Shown piece after piece: positions 35,457-45,550 of a stretch of DNA of 64,000 bases. Made by a program: the position numbers and the translations under genes. The stretch comes from Microvirga brassicacearum (GTDB taxonomy: Bacteria > Pseudomonadota > Alphaproteobacteria > Rhizobiales > Beijerinckiaceae), in NCBI RefSeq assembly GCF_008757455.1, contig NZ_VCMV01000003.1, positions 124,001 through 188,000 on the forward strand, in the 5' to 3' direction. The notes beneath the pieces were generated by a model. That model was not told where the DNA came from, did not search any database, and was given only the letters and a program-made list of their open reading frames with translations. The number at the start of each line of letters is the position of its first letter. Positions within the stretch are counted from its first letter, which is position 1.

Positions 35457-36647
35457 TTAAGCCTTCAGTGCGTCGACGCCGGGGAGGGGCTTGCCTTCGA
35501 GCCATTCGAGGAAAGCGCCGCCCGCTGTCGACACATAGGAAAAGCCGTCCGCCGCGCCCGCATGGTTGAGCGCCGACACCGTATCGCCGCCGCCTGCCAC
35601 CGAGACCAGCTTGCCGGCCCTGGTGCGTTCCGCTGCGTGGCGGGCCGTGGCAACCGTCCCCTGATCGAACGGCGTGATCTCGAAGGCACCGAGCGGGCCG
35701 TTCCAAACCAGCGTTTTCGCGTCGTTGATGGCCGCATTCACCCGTTCGACCGATTGCGAGCCCACATCGAGGATCATCTGGTCGTCAGGGATGGCATCGA
35801 TGCCGAAGGTCTGGTTGTAGGCGCCGGCCTTGAAATCATAGGCGCAGACGCCGTCTACCGGCAGGATGATGGCGCAATTGGTCTCGCGCGCCCTGTCGAG
35901 GATGCGCAAGGCGGTATCGGCCAGATCCTTCTCGGCCAGTGATTTGCCGATGCCGAGGCCCATGGCGTGCAGAAACGTATTGGCCATGCCGCCGCCGATC
36001 ACCAGCGCATCGACCTTCTGTACGAGATTTTCGAGCAGGTCGATTTTGGTCGAAACCTTCGCGCCGCCGACGATGGCGACGAGCGGCCGTTTGGGCGATT
36101 CCAGCCCCTTGGCCAGCGCATCGAGTTCCGCCTGCATGGTGCGGCCGGCGAAGGACGGGAGCACATGCGCCAGGCCTTCGGTCGAGGCGTGCGCCCGATG
36201 AGCCGTAGAGAAGGCATCGTTGACATAGAGATCGCCGAGCTTCGCCAGTTCCTGCACGAAAGCCGGGTCGTTCTTCTCCTCGCCCGCATGAAAGCGGGTG
36301 TTTTCAAGGAGAAGGACGCCGCCGTCCTTGAGAGCGCCGACGGCCGTGGCGGCCGCTTCGCCGATGCAGTCATCGGCGAAGGCCACACCCTTCTTGAGGT
36401 GCTGCGCGAGCGCTTCCGCGACCGGCTTGAGCGATTCTTTCGGATCACGTCCTTTCGGGCGGCCGAAATGAGCGAGGAGAATGACCTTTCCGCCCTTGTC
36501 GGAGATTTCCCGGAGGGTCGGCAGGATGCGCTCGATGCGGGTCGCATCGGTGATCCGGCCGTTCTCCATGGGAACGTTGAGGTCGACGCGGACGAGAACG
36601 CGCTTCCCTTTGACCTCAGCCTGATCGAGCGTTCGGAAAGCGGTCAT
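35457..36647 (-). CDS. pgk: Phosphoglycerate kinase
   Basis: Glycolytic kinase of 396 residues. [19 protein letters not shown] at the N-terminus, [22 protein letters not shown] and the C-terminal [11 protein letters not shown] loop that binds ATP phosphates are all present. The ATG at 36647 has GGAG seven bases upstream; a TTG two codons before is in frame but unsupported. It lies 12 bases downstream of gap and 51 bases before fba, in one operon. Confidence 0.97.
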   Translation of the reverse strand: MTAFRTLDQAEVKGKRVLVRVDLNVPMENGRITDATRIERILPTLREISDKGGKVILLAHFGRPKGRDPKESLKPVAEALAQHLKKGVAFADDCIGEAAATAVGALKDGGVLLLENTRFHAGEEKNDPAFVQELAKLGDLYVNDAFSTAHRAHASTEGLAHVLPSFAGRTMQAELDALAKGLESPKRPLVAIVGGAKVSTKIDLLENLVQKVDALVIGGGMANTFLHAMGLGIGKSLAEKDLADTALRILDRARETNCAIILPVDGVCAYDFKAGAYNQTFGIDAIPDDQMILDVGSQSVERVNAAINDAKTLVWNGPLGAFEITPFDQGTVATARHAAERTRAGKLVSVAGGGDTVSALNHAGAADGFSYVSTAGGAFLEWLEGKPLPGVDALKA

Positions 36648-36659
36648 CGACAAGCTCCG

Positions 36660-37667
<1,008 letters not shown>

Positions 37668-37710
37668 TTCTTAAGCTCCCTTTTGCGACGAGGCTCATCG
37701 CTCCAAAGCC

Positions 37711-39714
37711 TCATAGATTATGGGTCCTCAGGACCTTCTCGGCCACCGCTTCGGCAGTGATGCCGAAATGCTGGTAGAGATCCTTGTACGGCGCGCTGGC
37801 ACCGAACCCGCTCATGCCGACGAAAATGCCATCGGATCCGATGACCGCGTCCCAGCCGAAACGCACAGCCGCCTCGATCGCGACCTTGACTGGTGCGTCG
37901 CTAATGATGCGGGCGCGCACCGACTCCGGCTGGGCCAGGAACAGGTCGAGCGAGGGTACCGACACAACGCGAACCGCGAAGCTCTGTTCGGCAAGAATTT
38001 TCTGGGCCGCCAGCGCAATCTCGACCTCGCTGCCTGACGCGAAGATCGTTGCCCGGGCCTTGCCGGGGGCGGGCGACAGCTCGTAGGCGCCGACCGCCGA
38101 CGCATTCTTGTCGCCTGCTTCCTTGCGGACCTGCGGCAGGTTCTGGCGAGTCAGGGCGAGCAGGCTCGGCCCGTCGGTGCGCTCGACGGCGAGCTGCCAG
38201 CATTCGGCGGTCTCGATCGCATCAGCCGGGCGGTAGACGCGCATCTTCGGCATGGCGCGCAATGAGGCGAGATGCTCGACCGGCTGGTGCGTCGGGCCGT
38301 CCTCGCCAAGGCCGATGGAATCGTGCGTCATCACATAAACGACCGGGATGCCGGCGAGCGCCGCGATCCGCATGGCGGGACGGGCGTAATCGGCAAAGAC
38401 CAGGAAGGTCGCGCCGGCGGGCAGGAAGCCCCCGTGCAGCGACATGCCGTTCATGGCCGCCGCCATCCCGTGCTCGCGGATGCCGTAATGGATATAGCGG
38501 CCCGCATATTCACCCGGCGAGATGGCGGTGAGGTTCTTGGTCTTGGTGTTGTTCGACGGCGTCAGATCGGCCGAGCCGAGGATCAGCTCGGGCACCGCCT
38601 CGGTGATGACCTCGAGGGCGATCTCGCTCGCCTTCCGCGTGGCCACGTTCTGCGGTTCGGCCAGCAGGCGCGCTTTCAGCTTGGCGACGGCCTCGGATAG
38701 GCCTTCGGGACGCACGCCCTTCATGCGGCGTTCGAATTCGCTGCGGGTTGCGGCGGGCGCCGCCTTGAGGCGGTCCGTCCAGGCCTTGCGCTGGCGGCGG
38801 CCCTTGCGGCCGGCTTTCGCCCAGGCATCGCGGATCGTGTCGGGCAGCTCGAACGGAGCCGAATTCCAGCCATAGGAGGTCTTGGCGCCGGCCAGTTCCT
38901 CAGGCCCCAGCGGCTCGCCGTGGGCTTTCGAGGTGCCGGCCTTCTTGGGTGCGCCGTAGCCGATGGTGGTCTTGCAGGCGATCATCGTCGGGCGGTCGGA
39001 TTTCTGGGCGCGCGACAGGGCGCGGGCGATGGCCTGCGGATCGTGGCCGTCGACGCGAACCGCGCGCCAGCCGGCAGCCTCGAAGCGCTTTACCTGATCG
39101 CCCGATTCGGAGAGCGAGAGCGGGCCGTCGATGGAGATGCCGTTATCGTCGAAAAGCACGATGAGACGGTTGAGCTTCAGGTGGCCGGCGAGCGAAATCG
39201 CCTCGTGGCTGATGCCCTCCATGAGGTCGCCGTCGGAGGCGATCACATAGGTGCGGTGATCGACGAGATCGTCCCCATATTCGGCATTCAGCATCCGCTC
39301 GGCGATGGCCATGCCGACCGCGGTGGCGAGGCCCTGCCCGAGGGGGCCGGTGGTGGTCTCGACGCCGGGCGTCATGAAGTTTTCGGGATGGCCGGGCGTC
39401 TTCGAATCGAGTTTGCGGAAGCGCTTCAGCTCATCGATCGTCATGCCGCTCACGCCCGTCAGGTGAAGCAGCGCATAGAGCAGCATCGAGCCGTGGCCGG
39501 CCGAGAGCACGAAACGATCGCGGTCGGCCCAGGTCGGGTCGGTTGCGTCGTATTTCAGGAATTTCGTAAACAGAACCGTCGCCATGTCGGCGGCGCCCAT
39601 CGGCAGGCCCGGATGGCCGGACTTGGCTTGTTCGACTGCGTCCATGGCTAGAACGCGCACGGCGTTCGCCAGATCGGAATGGGTGACGCGATCGGCGAGG
39701 ACAGTATCTGACAC
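37711..39714 (-). CDS. tkt: Transketolase
   Basis: Thiamine diphosphate enzyme of about 667 residues of the pentose phosphate and Calvin pathways. [17 protein letters not shown], the metal-binding [11 protein letters not shown] region, and [15 protein letters not shown] of the pyrimidine domain are intact. The GTG at 39714 is chosen because the protein then begins [19 protein letters not shown], close to family starts; the ribosome-binding site is weak and the frame is open upstream to 39873. First gene of the leftward tkt-gap-pgk-fba cluster, divergent from the zapA operon. Confidence 0.94.
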   Translation of the reverse strand: MSDTVLADRVTHSDLANAVRVLAMDAVEQAKSGHPGLPMGAADMATVLFTKFLKYDATDPTWADRDRFVLSAGHGSMLLYALLHLTGVSGMTIDELKRFRKLDSKTPGHPENFMTPGVETTTGPLGQGLATAVGMAIAERMLNAEYGDDLVDHRTYVIASDGDLMEGISHEAISLAGHLKLNRLIVLFDDNGISIDGPLSLSESGDQVKRFEAAGWRAVRVDGHDPQAIARALSRAQKSDRPTMIACKTTIGYGAPKKAGTSKAHGEPLGPEELAGAKTSYGWNSAPFELPDTIRDAWAKAGRKGRRQRKAWTDRLKAAPAATRSEFERRMKGVRPEGLSEAVAKLKARLLAEPQNVATRKASEIALEVITEAVPELILGSADLTPSNNTKTKNLTAISPGEYAGRYIHYGIREHGMAAAMNGMSLHGGFLPAGATFLVFADYARPAMRIAALAGIPVVYVMTHDSIGLGEDGPTHQPVEHLASLRAMPKMRVYRPADAIETAECWQLAVERTDGPSLLALTRQNLPQVRKEAGDKNASAVGAYELSPAPGKARATIFASGSEVEIALAAQKILAEQSFAVRVVSVPSLDLFLAQPESVRARIISDAPVKVAIEAAVRFGWDAVIGSDGIFVGMSGFGASAPYKDLYQHFGITAEAVAEKVLRTHNL

Positions 39715-39939
39715 GGCTCGTAATCCACAGGTCTTGGCGGGGTTCTCGCAAACAGGATTCTTGGCGAGGAAACCACTCTGGAGGGGCCGGGGCTCCTTAA
39801 CACGGGGGCGAAGCGAGTCAAAGACTTCAGGCTCGAGGCGATTGCAGTGGAGCAAAGTCTCAGGCTTCGCCAAATCCTTGAAGGCCGTTGCCCCTCGGTA
39901 ATGACCGGCCTAGTGTCGGGGACGATTCCCGGAGTTGCG

Positions 39940-40233
39940 ATGACCCCCATTCTCGATGACGCATTGAAACGACTCGACGTTGCCCTCGGTCTTCTCGAGG
40001 CTTCGGTTTCACGGCGGCTGGAGGCGGAGAAGCGGCGCGGCGATCTGGAAACGGAACTCCAGCTCATGCAGGACGACCGCGCCCGGCTCGCTGGCGAGTT
40101 GGATGGCGCGCTGACGCGTCTCCAGCGTTATGAGGCGGCGACGGACGATGTCAGTCAGCGGGTCCGCGTCGCCATCGGCACGATCCAGAGCGTGCTCCAT
40201 CAGGCCGGCGAACTCGAACCCGAGGAGGGCTGA
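39940..40233 (+). CDS. DUF4164 coiled-coil protein, ZauP-like
   Basis: Protein of 97 residues, almost all predicted coiled coil with heptads of Leu, for example LKRLDVALGLLEASVSRRLEAEKR. The C-terminus, RVRVAIGTIQSVLHQAG, is a short amphipathic segment. It ends one base before the zapA start. In Caulobacter a coiled-coil gene cotranscribed upstream of zapA (ZauP) helps to focus the Z-ring; by position and form this is a likely counterpart. The ATG at 39940 has CGGAG five bases upstream. Confidence 0.78.
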   Translation: MTPILDDALKRLDVALGLLEASVSRRLEAEKRRGDLETELQLMQDDRARLAGELDGALTRLQRYEAATDDVSQRVRVAIGTIQSVLHQAGELEPEEG

Positions 40234-40234
40234 G

Positions 40235-40597
40235 ATGTCCCAGGTATCCGTCATCATTGCCGGCAAGACCTACCGCATCGCCTGTGCCGACGGCGAAGAG
40301 GAACATCTGGGCGGCCTCGCGGCCTCGCTCGACGCCAAGATCGAGGACATGCGCGTCGCCTTTGGCGAAATCGGCGAGATGCGCCTGCACGTCATGGCGG
40401 CGATCACCATGGCGGACGAATTGCACGAGACCAGAAAACGCATCGCCGCCATGGAGGCGGAGCTGAACGAATTGCGCTCCTTCGCCTCCACGGGCGACGA
40501 GCGCAGCCAGATGATCGAGGCCCGCCTTGCCGACGGCATCCAGAAAGCCGCCGACCGCATCGAGCGACTGGCGCGAGGGCTGAACGCACCGGCCTGA
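40235..40597 (+). CDS. zapA: Cell division protein ZapA
   Basis: Protein of 120 residues. The N-terminal globular part VSVIIAGKTYRIACADGEEE is the ZapA signature, followed by a helix with LAASLDAKIEDMR and a C-terminal coiled coil. ZapA binds and cross-links FtsZ filaments at midcell. GAGGAGG lies just upstream of the ATG. Its coiled-coil partner is encoded immediately before it and the 6S RNA and 5-FTHF cyclo-ligase genes follow, the conserved bacterial order. Confidence 0.92.
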   Translation: MSQVSVIIAGKTYRIACADGEEEHLGGLAASLDAKIEDMRVAFGEIGEMRLHVMAAITMADELHETRKRIAAMEAELNELRSFASTGDERSQMIEARLADGIQKAADRIERLARGLNAPA

Positions 40598-40620
40598 TCG
40601 GAGCCGCTGAACGACGCTTT

Positions 40621-40731
40621 GCGTGCTTCGAGACGCTTCGCTCCTCAGCATGAGGGATCGTTGCGATCGTCGAAATGACACCCACCTCATGCTGAGGAGT
40701 GGCGCGCAGGGCAGCGTCACGAAGCACGCAC
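40621..40731. repeat. Dispersed repeat C, inverted pair
   Basis: Two inverted copies of a 36-46 bp repeat (GTGCTTCGAGACGCTTCGCT... and its near complement ending CGAAGCACGCA) flank a 28-bp centre. The whole 110 bp could fold into one long hairpin. A single related copy is at 16284-16319. Confidence 0.75.
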
Positions 40732-40792
40732 CTCCTCAGATAGCTCCAATTTTCCCCTTTCCCCGCACCTCTATCGTCCCTACATACGGAAG

Positions 40793-40947
40793 GCGGGGCT
40801 GCGGGGCACGTTTGGAGATCATTTCCCCGGGGCCTTAACGATCCCAAGGGAGCTGTCCCTGACCCGGTCCCTGGACCGGGATACACGGCGCCCACCTACA
40901 TAAGTAGGTTCCCGGGATCGCTTCTCTGACGACTTTCGCGGCTCCGC
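40793..40947 (+). ncRNA. ssrS: 6S RNA
   Basis: Located between zapA and the 5-FTHF cyclo-ligase gene, the conserved site of 6S RNA. The ends GCGGGGC (40793-40799) and GCTCCGC (40941-40947) can form the closing stem with one G-U pair, giving 155 nt, the usual size. In the centre the segment ACCCGGTCCCTGGACCGGGA makes the apical hairpin, flanked by purine- and pyrimidine-rich strands expected of the open bubble that mimics promoter DNA. 6S RNA sequesters the housekeeping RNA polymerase holoenzyme in stationary phase. The exact ends are estimated from folding. Confidence 0.85.
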
Positions 40948-40964
40948 ACTCCACATCAAAATTG

Positions 40965-41546
40965 ATGACCTCACCCCCTCTCGCCGATCTCAAGGAAACA
41001 CTCCGCCGGCAGGCGCTTTTTCGCCGCGACGGGCTCGATGAGGATTTTCGCCAGCAGGCCTCGCGTCGCATCTGCGAAAGAGCCCTCGAAATTCCTGAGC
41101 TTCGACAGCCGAACGTTGTCGGCAGCTACTGGCCGATCCGGAGCGAGGTCGATCCTCGGCCGCTGATGGAAGATCTCGTGGCCCGCGGCCAGGAGGTCGC
41201 GCTCTCCCAGGTTCTGCATCCGCATCTGAGTTTCCGGCTGTGGCAGCCGGGAGATCCGTTGATCAAGGGCGGCTTCGGCGTGCGGGAGCCGGGGCCTGAC
41301 GCGCCGGAAGTCTTCCCGGCGGCGCTTCTCGTCCCTCTCGCGGCCTTCGACCGCCGCGGCGGGCGCATCGGCTATGGCAAAGGTCATTTCGACCGGGCGA
41401 TCGCTGCGCTGGAAAAGCAGCATCCGATCCTGACCGTGGGATTGGCCTGGGCGGTTCAGGAGATCGAGCAGGTGCCGCTTGAACCGCACGATCGTTTGCT
41501 TGATATCGTCATCACCGAAACCGAGCTGATCAGAGCAAGGCCCTGA
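40965..41546 (+). CDS. 5-formyltetrahydrofolate cyclo-ligase
   Basis: ATP-dependent enzyme of 193 residues converting 5-formyl- to 5,10-methenyltetrahydrofolate. The C-terminal nucleotide-binding loop RRGGRIGYGKGHFDRAI (about residue 125) replaces the usual GRGGGYYDR but is a known variant; VVGSYWPIRSEVDPRPL and FGVREPGPDAPE also match. The ATG at 40965 overlaps an in-frame TTG one codon earlier. The 6S RNA gene directly upstream is usually cotranscribed with it. Confidence 0.92.
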   Translation: MTSPPLADLKETLRRQALFRRDGLDEDFRQQASRRICERALEIPELRQPNVVGSYWPIRSEVDPRPLMEDLVARGQEVALSQVLHPHLSFRLWQPGDPLIKGGFGVREPGPDAPEVFPAALLVPLAAFDRRGGRIGYGKGHFDRAIAALEKQHPILTVGLAWAVQEIEQVPLEPHDRLLDIVITETELIRARP

Positions 41547-41567
41547 GGCCTCCAAGGAACCAGAACC

Positions 41568-42389
41568 ATGCGTCTCCTCTTCCTCGGCGATATCGTCGGT
41601 CGGCCCGGCCGCAATGCGGTGGCCGAACGGCTTCCGGGATTGCGCGACAGATGGCGCCTCGATTGCGTGGTAATCAATGGGGAGAATTCGGCGGGCGGTT
41701 TCGGCATCACCGAGGCGCTCTGCGACGACCTGCTCAATGCCGGCGCCGATGCGGTGACCCTCGGAAACCACAGCTGGGACCAGCGTGAAACCCTCGTGTT
41801 CATCGAGCGCCAGACGCGGCTGCTGCGGCCGGTGAACTTCCCGCCCGGCACGCCGGGACGGGGCGCCAATCTCATTGACACCGCCTCGGGCAAGCGTGTG
41901 CTTGTCATCAACGTCATGGGCCGGCTCTATATGGACTCGCTCGATGACCCGTTCACGGCGGTGGACCGGGAACTCGATGCCTGCCCCCTCGGCCGGGTGG
42001 CTGACGCGGTGATCGTCGACATGCACGCCGAGGCGACCAGCGAGAAGGAGGCGATGGGGCACCATCTGGATGGCCGCGCCTCGCTGGTGGTGGGGACCCA
42101 CACCCATGTGCCGACAGCCGACCACCGGGTCCTATCCGGCGGCACCGCCTACATGTCGGATGCCGGCATGTGCGGCGATTACGACACCGTGCTCGGCATG
42201 CAGAAGGAGGAATCGATCCGGCGGTTTCTCCAGAAGACGCCGGGTCCGCGCATGGAGCCCGGCCTCGGGGAGGGCACGCTCTCGGGGATCGCGGTCGAAA
42301 CCGACGACCGCACCGGCCTGGCACTGCGGGTTGCGGCGCTGAGGCTCGGCCCGCACCTCGAGGAAAGCTGGCCGCGGTTCTGGGATTAG
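41568..42389 (+). CDS. YmdB family metallophosphoesterase
   Basis: Protein of 273 residues matching the YmdB/TIGR00282 family of dinuclear-metal phosphodiesterases. It begins MRLLFLGDIVGRPGR with the first metal ligand Asp; NGENSAGG, TLGNHSWDQ, VDMHAEATSEK and GTHTHVPTAD are the further ligand motifs, all intact. In Bacillus YmdB cleaves cyclic nucleotides or RNA 2'-3' phosphates and alters developmental choices; the substrate here is not known. AGGAACC lies before the ATG, 21 bases after the cyclo-ligase stop. Confidence 0.92.
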   Translation: MRLLFLGDIVGRPGRNAVAERLPGLRDRWRLDCVVINGENSAGGFGITEALCDDLLNAGADAVTLGNHSWDQRETLVFIERQTRLLRPVNFPPGTPGRGANLIDTASGKRVLVINVMGRLYMDSLDDPFTAVDRELDACPLGRVADAVIVDMHAEATSEKEAMGHHLDGRASLVVGTHTHVPTADHRVLSGGTAYMSDAGMCGDYDTVLGMQKEESIRRFLQKTPGPRMEPGLGEGTLSGIAVETDDRTGLALRVAALRLGPHLEESWPRFWD

Positions 42390-42460
42390 CCCAGCCTTTC
42401 CACAAACCCTCCCTTGGCTTGCCACAATGGATGCCCATCTGTCTCTCACGGAGGAACCAG

Positions 42461-43129
42461 GTGGACGCCAAACTTAGAACGGACCCCTACTCGGTGAGGG
42501 AAAACGGCACCGCCCCCGAGGCTCTGGAACACAAAAGCGCCTCCGCCGTCCTCCGCGGCGTCATCGACAACGCGCAGGGCGAGACGATTTCGATCGGCGC
42601 GATCATCGGCGCATTCGGCGAACGCGCCTTCGGCTTCATGCTGATCCTGTTCAGCCTCCCCAATTGTGTTCCCGCCCCTCCGGGCATTGCGGGCATCGTC
42701 GGCACGCCGGTGCTGATCTTCGGCATTCAGATGCTGCTCGGCCACAAACATCCCTGGCTGCCGGGCTTCATCCGGCGTCGGACGGTGTCGGTATCGAAAT
42801 TCAAGCGCCTGATCGACCTGACCGAGCCGAAGCTTCAGAAGCTCGAGAGCTATTGCCGCCCGCGCTTGACGCAATTGTTCAGCGTTTTCGGCGACCGGAT
42901 GATCGGCCTCTTTGCCGTTCTGGTCGCGCTATCGGTGCTGATCCCCTTTCCGGGCACCAACTTTCCGCCTTCCATCGCGCTCGTGGTCATCTCCATCGCG
43001 GTGATGGAGGAGGACGGCTATCTGCTGATCGGCGGCTATCTCATCGGCTTTGCGGGGCTTGCCTATACGATCACCATTCTTGGCGCCTCCTATCACTTGA
43101 TCCACGCGGCGATCACCAACTGGTTCTAG
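42461..43129 (+). CDS. exoD: ExoD family exopolysaccharide protein
   Basis: Membrane protein of 222 residues matching ExoD: GAFGERAFGFMLILFSLPNCVPAPPG at the first helix (about residue 50) and FPGTNFPPSIALVVISIAVMEEDGYLLIGG near the end. Four to five hydrophobic segments are seen. In Sinorhizobium exoD mutants are altered in exopolysaccharide and alkali tolerance. The start is a GTG at 42461, set by GGAGG six bases upstream; the ATG and other codons further upstream lack a site. No other exo genes are near. Confidence 0.88.
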   Translation: MDAKLRTDPYSVRENGTAPEALEHKSASAVLRGVIDNAQGETISIGAIIGAFGERAFGFMLILFSLPNCVPAPPGIAGIVGTPVLIFGIQMLLGHKHPWLPGFIRRRTVSVSKFKRLIDLTEPKLQKLESYCRPRLTQLFSVFGDRMIGLFAVLVALSVLIPFPGTNFPPSIALVVISIAVMEEDGYLLIGGYLIGFAGLAYTITILGASYHLIHAAITNWF

Positions 43130-43249
43130 CGCCTGATCCGGTCCCAGTCCTTTCGTCATCGAGAGGGGCTTTGCGTCGGAGCGTACGGCGTTTTATAAGC
43201 CCGCTATCGTCAACAGCCGCGGCCTGACGGGTTCCTTTAAGCGAGGGGA

Positions 43250-43273
43250 GCCTTCGGCCGTCTCTCCGGAGGC
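43250..43273 (+). promoter_or_regulatory. Hairpin covering the yebC ribosome-binding site
   Basis: GCCTTCGG (43250-43257) pairs with CCGGAGGC (43266-43273) in an 8-bp stem with one G-U and an 8-base loop. The right arm contains GGAGG, the Shine-Dalgarno site of the yebC ATG at 43277, so the fold would hide it. Confidence 0.5.
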
Positions 43274-43276
43274 CCT

Positions 43277-44023
43277 ATGGCCGGACATTCACAGTTCAAG
43301 AATATCATGCATCGCAAGGGGCGCGTGGATGCGGTGCGCTCCAAGGTGTTCTCGAAGCTCGCCCGCGAAATCACCGTGGCGGCCAAGATGGGCATGCCCG
43401 ACCCCAACATGAACCCGCGCCTGCGGTCGGCAATTCTGGCGGCGCGGGCCGAGAACATGCCCAAGGACAATATCCAGCGCGCCATCAACAAGGCGGTCGG
43501 CGGCGAGGGCGATAATTACGACGAGATCCGCTACGAGGGCTACGGCCCTGGCGGCGTCGCGCTGATCATCGAGGCCATGACCGACAACCGCAACCGCACC
43601 GCCTCGGATATCCGCTCGTACTTCACCAAGAGCGGCGGCAATCTGGCCGAAACGGGCGCCGTTTCGTTCATGTTCGACCATGTGGGTCTCGTGGAATTCA
43701 AGCCCGAGGTGGCAGATGCCGACACGATGCTCGAAGCCGCGATCGATGCGGGCGCCGATGACGTAACGTCCTCCGAGGATGGCCACGAGATCTATTGCGA
43801 CAGCACCTCGCTCAACGAGGTCACCAAGGCGCTGGAGGAAAAGTTCGGCGAGCCGAAGGCCTCCAAGCTGGTCTGGAAGCCGCAGACGCCGATTCTGGTG
43901 GATGACGAAGCCGGCGAAAAGCTCATGCGCCTGATGGAGACGCTCGAAGAGCATGACGATGTGCAGAACGTCTACGGCAATTTCGAATTGTCGGATGCGC
44001 TGATGCAGAAGATGTCGGAATAA
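43277..44023 (+). CDS. YebC/PmpR family transcriptional or translational regulator
   Basis: Protein of 248 residues with the complete family signature: [60 protein letters not shown] and FDHVGLVEF. YebC-type proteins were first seen as DNA-binding regulators near ruvC and are now tied to relief of ribosome stalling; the present data do not separate the two. It directly precedes ruvCAB. A hairpin overlaps its ribosome-binding site. Confidence 0.94.
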   Translation: MAGHSQFKNIMHRKGRVDAVRSKVFSKLAREITVAAKMGMPDPNMNPRLRSAILAARAENMPKDNIQRAINKAVGGEGDNYDEIRYEGYGPGGVALIIEAMTDNRNRTASDIRSYFTKSGGNLAETGAVSFMFDHVGLVEFKPEVADADTMLEAAIDAGADDVTSSEDGHEIYCDSTSLNEVTKALEEKFGEPKASKLVWKPQTPILVDDEAGEKLMRLMETLEEHDDVQNVYGNFELSDALMQKMSE

Positions 44024-44032
44024 GCTCGAGCT

Positions 44033-44150
44033 TGTTCCCTCCCCCTTGGGGGGAGGGCTAGGGTGGGGGTGTCGGCGCAAGCTGACTTAATGATTGGCGC
44101 TTACACCCCCACCTCCAACTCCTCCCCGCAAGGGGGAGGAGAGCGCGTGG
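44033..44150. repeat. Dispersed repeat B, copy 1
   Basis: About 118 bp between yebC and ruvC: CTCCCCCTTGGGGGGAGGGC at the left, a variable middle, and CACCCCCACCTCCAACTCCT then CAAGGGGGAGGAGAGCGCGT at the right. The ends can pair internally. A close second copy is at 46608-46720. Confidence 0.85.
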
Positions 44151-44180
44151 TGCTTCTGCTACGGGACTCGCAGGACTTTC

Positions 44181-44681
44181 ATGGACCCCATCCGAATCCT
44201 CGGTCTCGATCCCGGCCTGCGCAACACCGGCTGGGGCATCATCACGATCGAGGGCTCGAAGCTCTCCTTCGTCGCCTGCGGCGTGGTGACGTCGGATGCG
44301 GAGCTCGACTTGGCGCTCCGCCTGAAGCAGCTTCACGACCGGCTGACGGACGTCGTCGCCACCTGGACGCCCCACGAGGTCGCGGTGGAGGAAACCTTCG
44401 TCAACAAGGACGCGCAGGCGACCCTGAAACTCGGCCAGGCCCGCGCCATGTCGCTGCTGGTCCCCGCCATGCACAACCTGCCGGTCGCCGAATACGGCGC
44501 CAATCAGGTCAAGAAGACCGTCGTCGGCGTGGGCCATGCGGACAAGAACCAGGTGCTGGCGATGGTGAAGATCCTGCTGCCCAGGGCCGACCCGAAAAAA
44601 GCCGACGCGGCCGATGCGCTTGCGATTGCGATCTGTCATGCACACCAGCGCAAGGCGCGGGCTTTGGCGGCGAGCTTTTAG
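44181..44681 (+). CDS. ruvC: Crossover junction endodeoxyribonuclease RuvC
   Basis: Holliday-junction resolvase of 166 residues. The catalytic acidic residues are visible in [14 protein letters not shown] (Asp near residue 9), [12 protein letters not shown] (Glu near 70) and [16 protein letters not shown] (the paired Asp near 145). The ATG at 44181 has AGGAC upstream; an earlier in-frame start lies inside repeat B. First gene of the ruv series. Confidence 0.97.
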   Translation: MDPIRILGLDPGLRNTGWGIITIEGSKLSFVACGVVTSDAELDLALRLKQLHDRLTDVVATWTPHEVAVEETFVNKDAQATLKLGQARAMSLLVPAMHNLPVAEYGANQVKKTVVGVGHADKNQVLAMVKILLPRADPKKADAADALAIAICHAHQRKARALAASF

Positions 44682-44754
44682 GGTGTTACAGAGGCTCAAC
44701 GGCCCTGGCGGGGAAAAGTCGAGCGTCCTGAGGGTTGTCCGGCCAGGGCGCAGC

Positions 44755-44866
44755 ACCCTCACCCGGACCCTTGGTCCGACCTCTCCCTCGAGGGAGAGGT
44801 GAGGAACGAGCGCCAACCCCCACCTCTCCCCGGTGGGGAGAGGTCGAGCGAAGCGAGGGTGAGGGG
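44755..44866. repeat. Dispersed repeat A, copy 3 (inverted)
   Basis: About 112 bp, the reverse complement of the copies at 22961-23208, between ruvC and ruvA. It is open in the ruvA frame, and ends 24 bases before the ruvA start. The 209-bp gap holds nothing else that I can see. Confidence 0.85.
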
Positions 44867-44890
44867 CTTAGGGCGCAAGGGGGAAAACGA

Positions 44891-45508
44891 TTGATCGGCA
44901 AACTTAAAGGGATCATCGACGCCTATGGCGACGACTTCGTGATCCTCGACGTTCAGGGCGTCGGCTACGTGGTGCATTGCTCGTCGCGGACGCTGCAGAA
45001 CCTGCCGCCGGTGGGCGAGGCGGCCTCGCTCTCCATCGAGACGCATGTGCGCGAGGACATGATCCGGCTCTTCGGCTTCCGCTCGGATGCGGAGCGCGAA
45101 TGGTTCAAGCTGCTGCAATCGGTGCAGGGGGTCGGCGCCAAGGTGGCGCTCGGCATCCTCTCGGTGCTCGATCCCGGCACGCTGGCAACCGCCATCGCCA
45201 CCGGCGACAAGGCGTCCGTGGCGCGTGGCCCCGGCGTCGGCCCGAAGCTCGCCCAGCGCATCGTCTCGGAACTGAAGGACAAGGCCCCGGCCTTTTCCGC
45301 CATCGATCCGGCGCTGATCCGCCTGTCGGGATCGCTCGACGACAAAACCGCGCCCGCGCCCGTCTCCGATGCTGTCTCGGCCCTGGTCAATCTCGGCTAC
45401 CCGCAGGCCCAGGCATCGGCCGCGATTGCGGCGGCGATGAAGAGTGCGGGCGAGGAGCCGGAAGCCAAGACGCTGATCCGGCTGGGCCTGCGCGAGTTGG
45501 CGCGGTAG
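44891..45508 (+). CDS. ruvA: Holliday junction branch migration protein RuvA
   Basis: Junction-binding protein of 205 residues. [20 protein letters not shown] opens the OB domain; [14 protein letters not shown], two helix-hairpin-helix motifs ([14 protein letters not shown] and [16 protein letters not shown]) and the C-terminal UBA-like [15 protein letters not shown] follow. The start is a TTG at 44891 set by AAGGGGG seven bases upstream; the open frame continues back through repeat A without family similarity. Confidence 0.96.
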   Translation: MIGKLKGIIDAYGDDFVILDVQGVGYVVHCSSRTLQNLPPVGEAASLSIETHVREDMIRLFGFRSDAEREWFKLLQSVQGVGAKVALGILSVLDPGTLATAIATGDKASVARGPGVGPKLAQRIVSELKDKAPAFSAIDPALIRLSGSLDDKTAPAPVSDAVSALVNLGYPQAQASAAIAAAMKSAGEEPEAKTLIRLGLRELAR

Positions 45509-45550
45509 AAGAGCTTCGTCTATACGAAGCCTTTGAAGGATTGCGATTCT

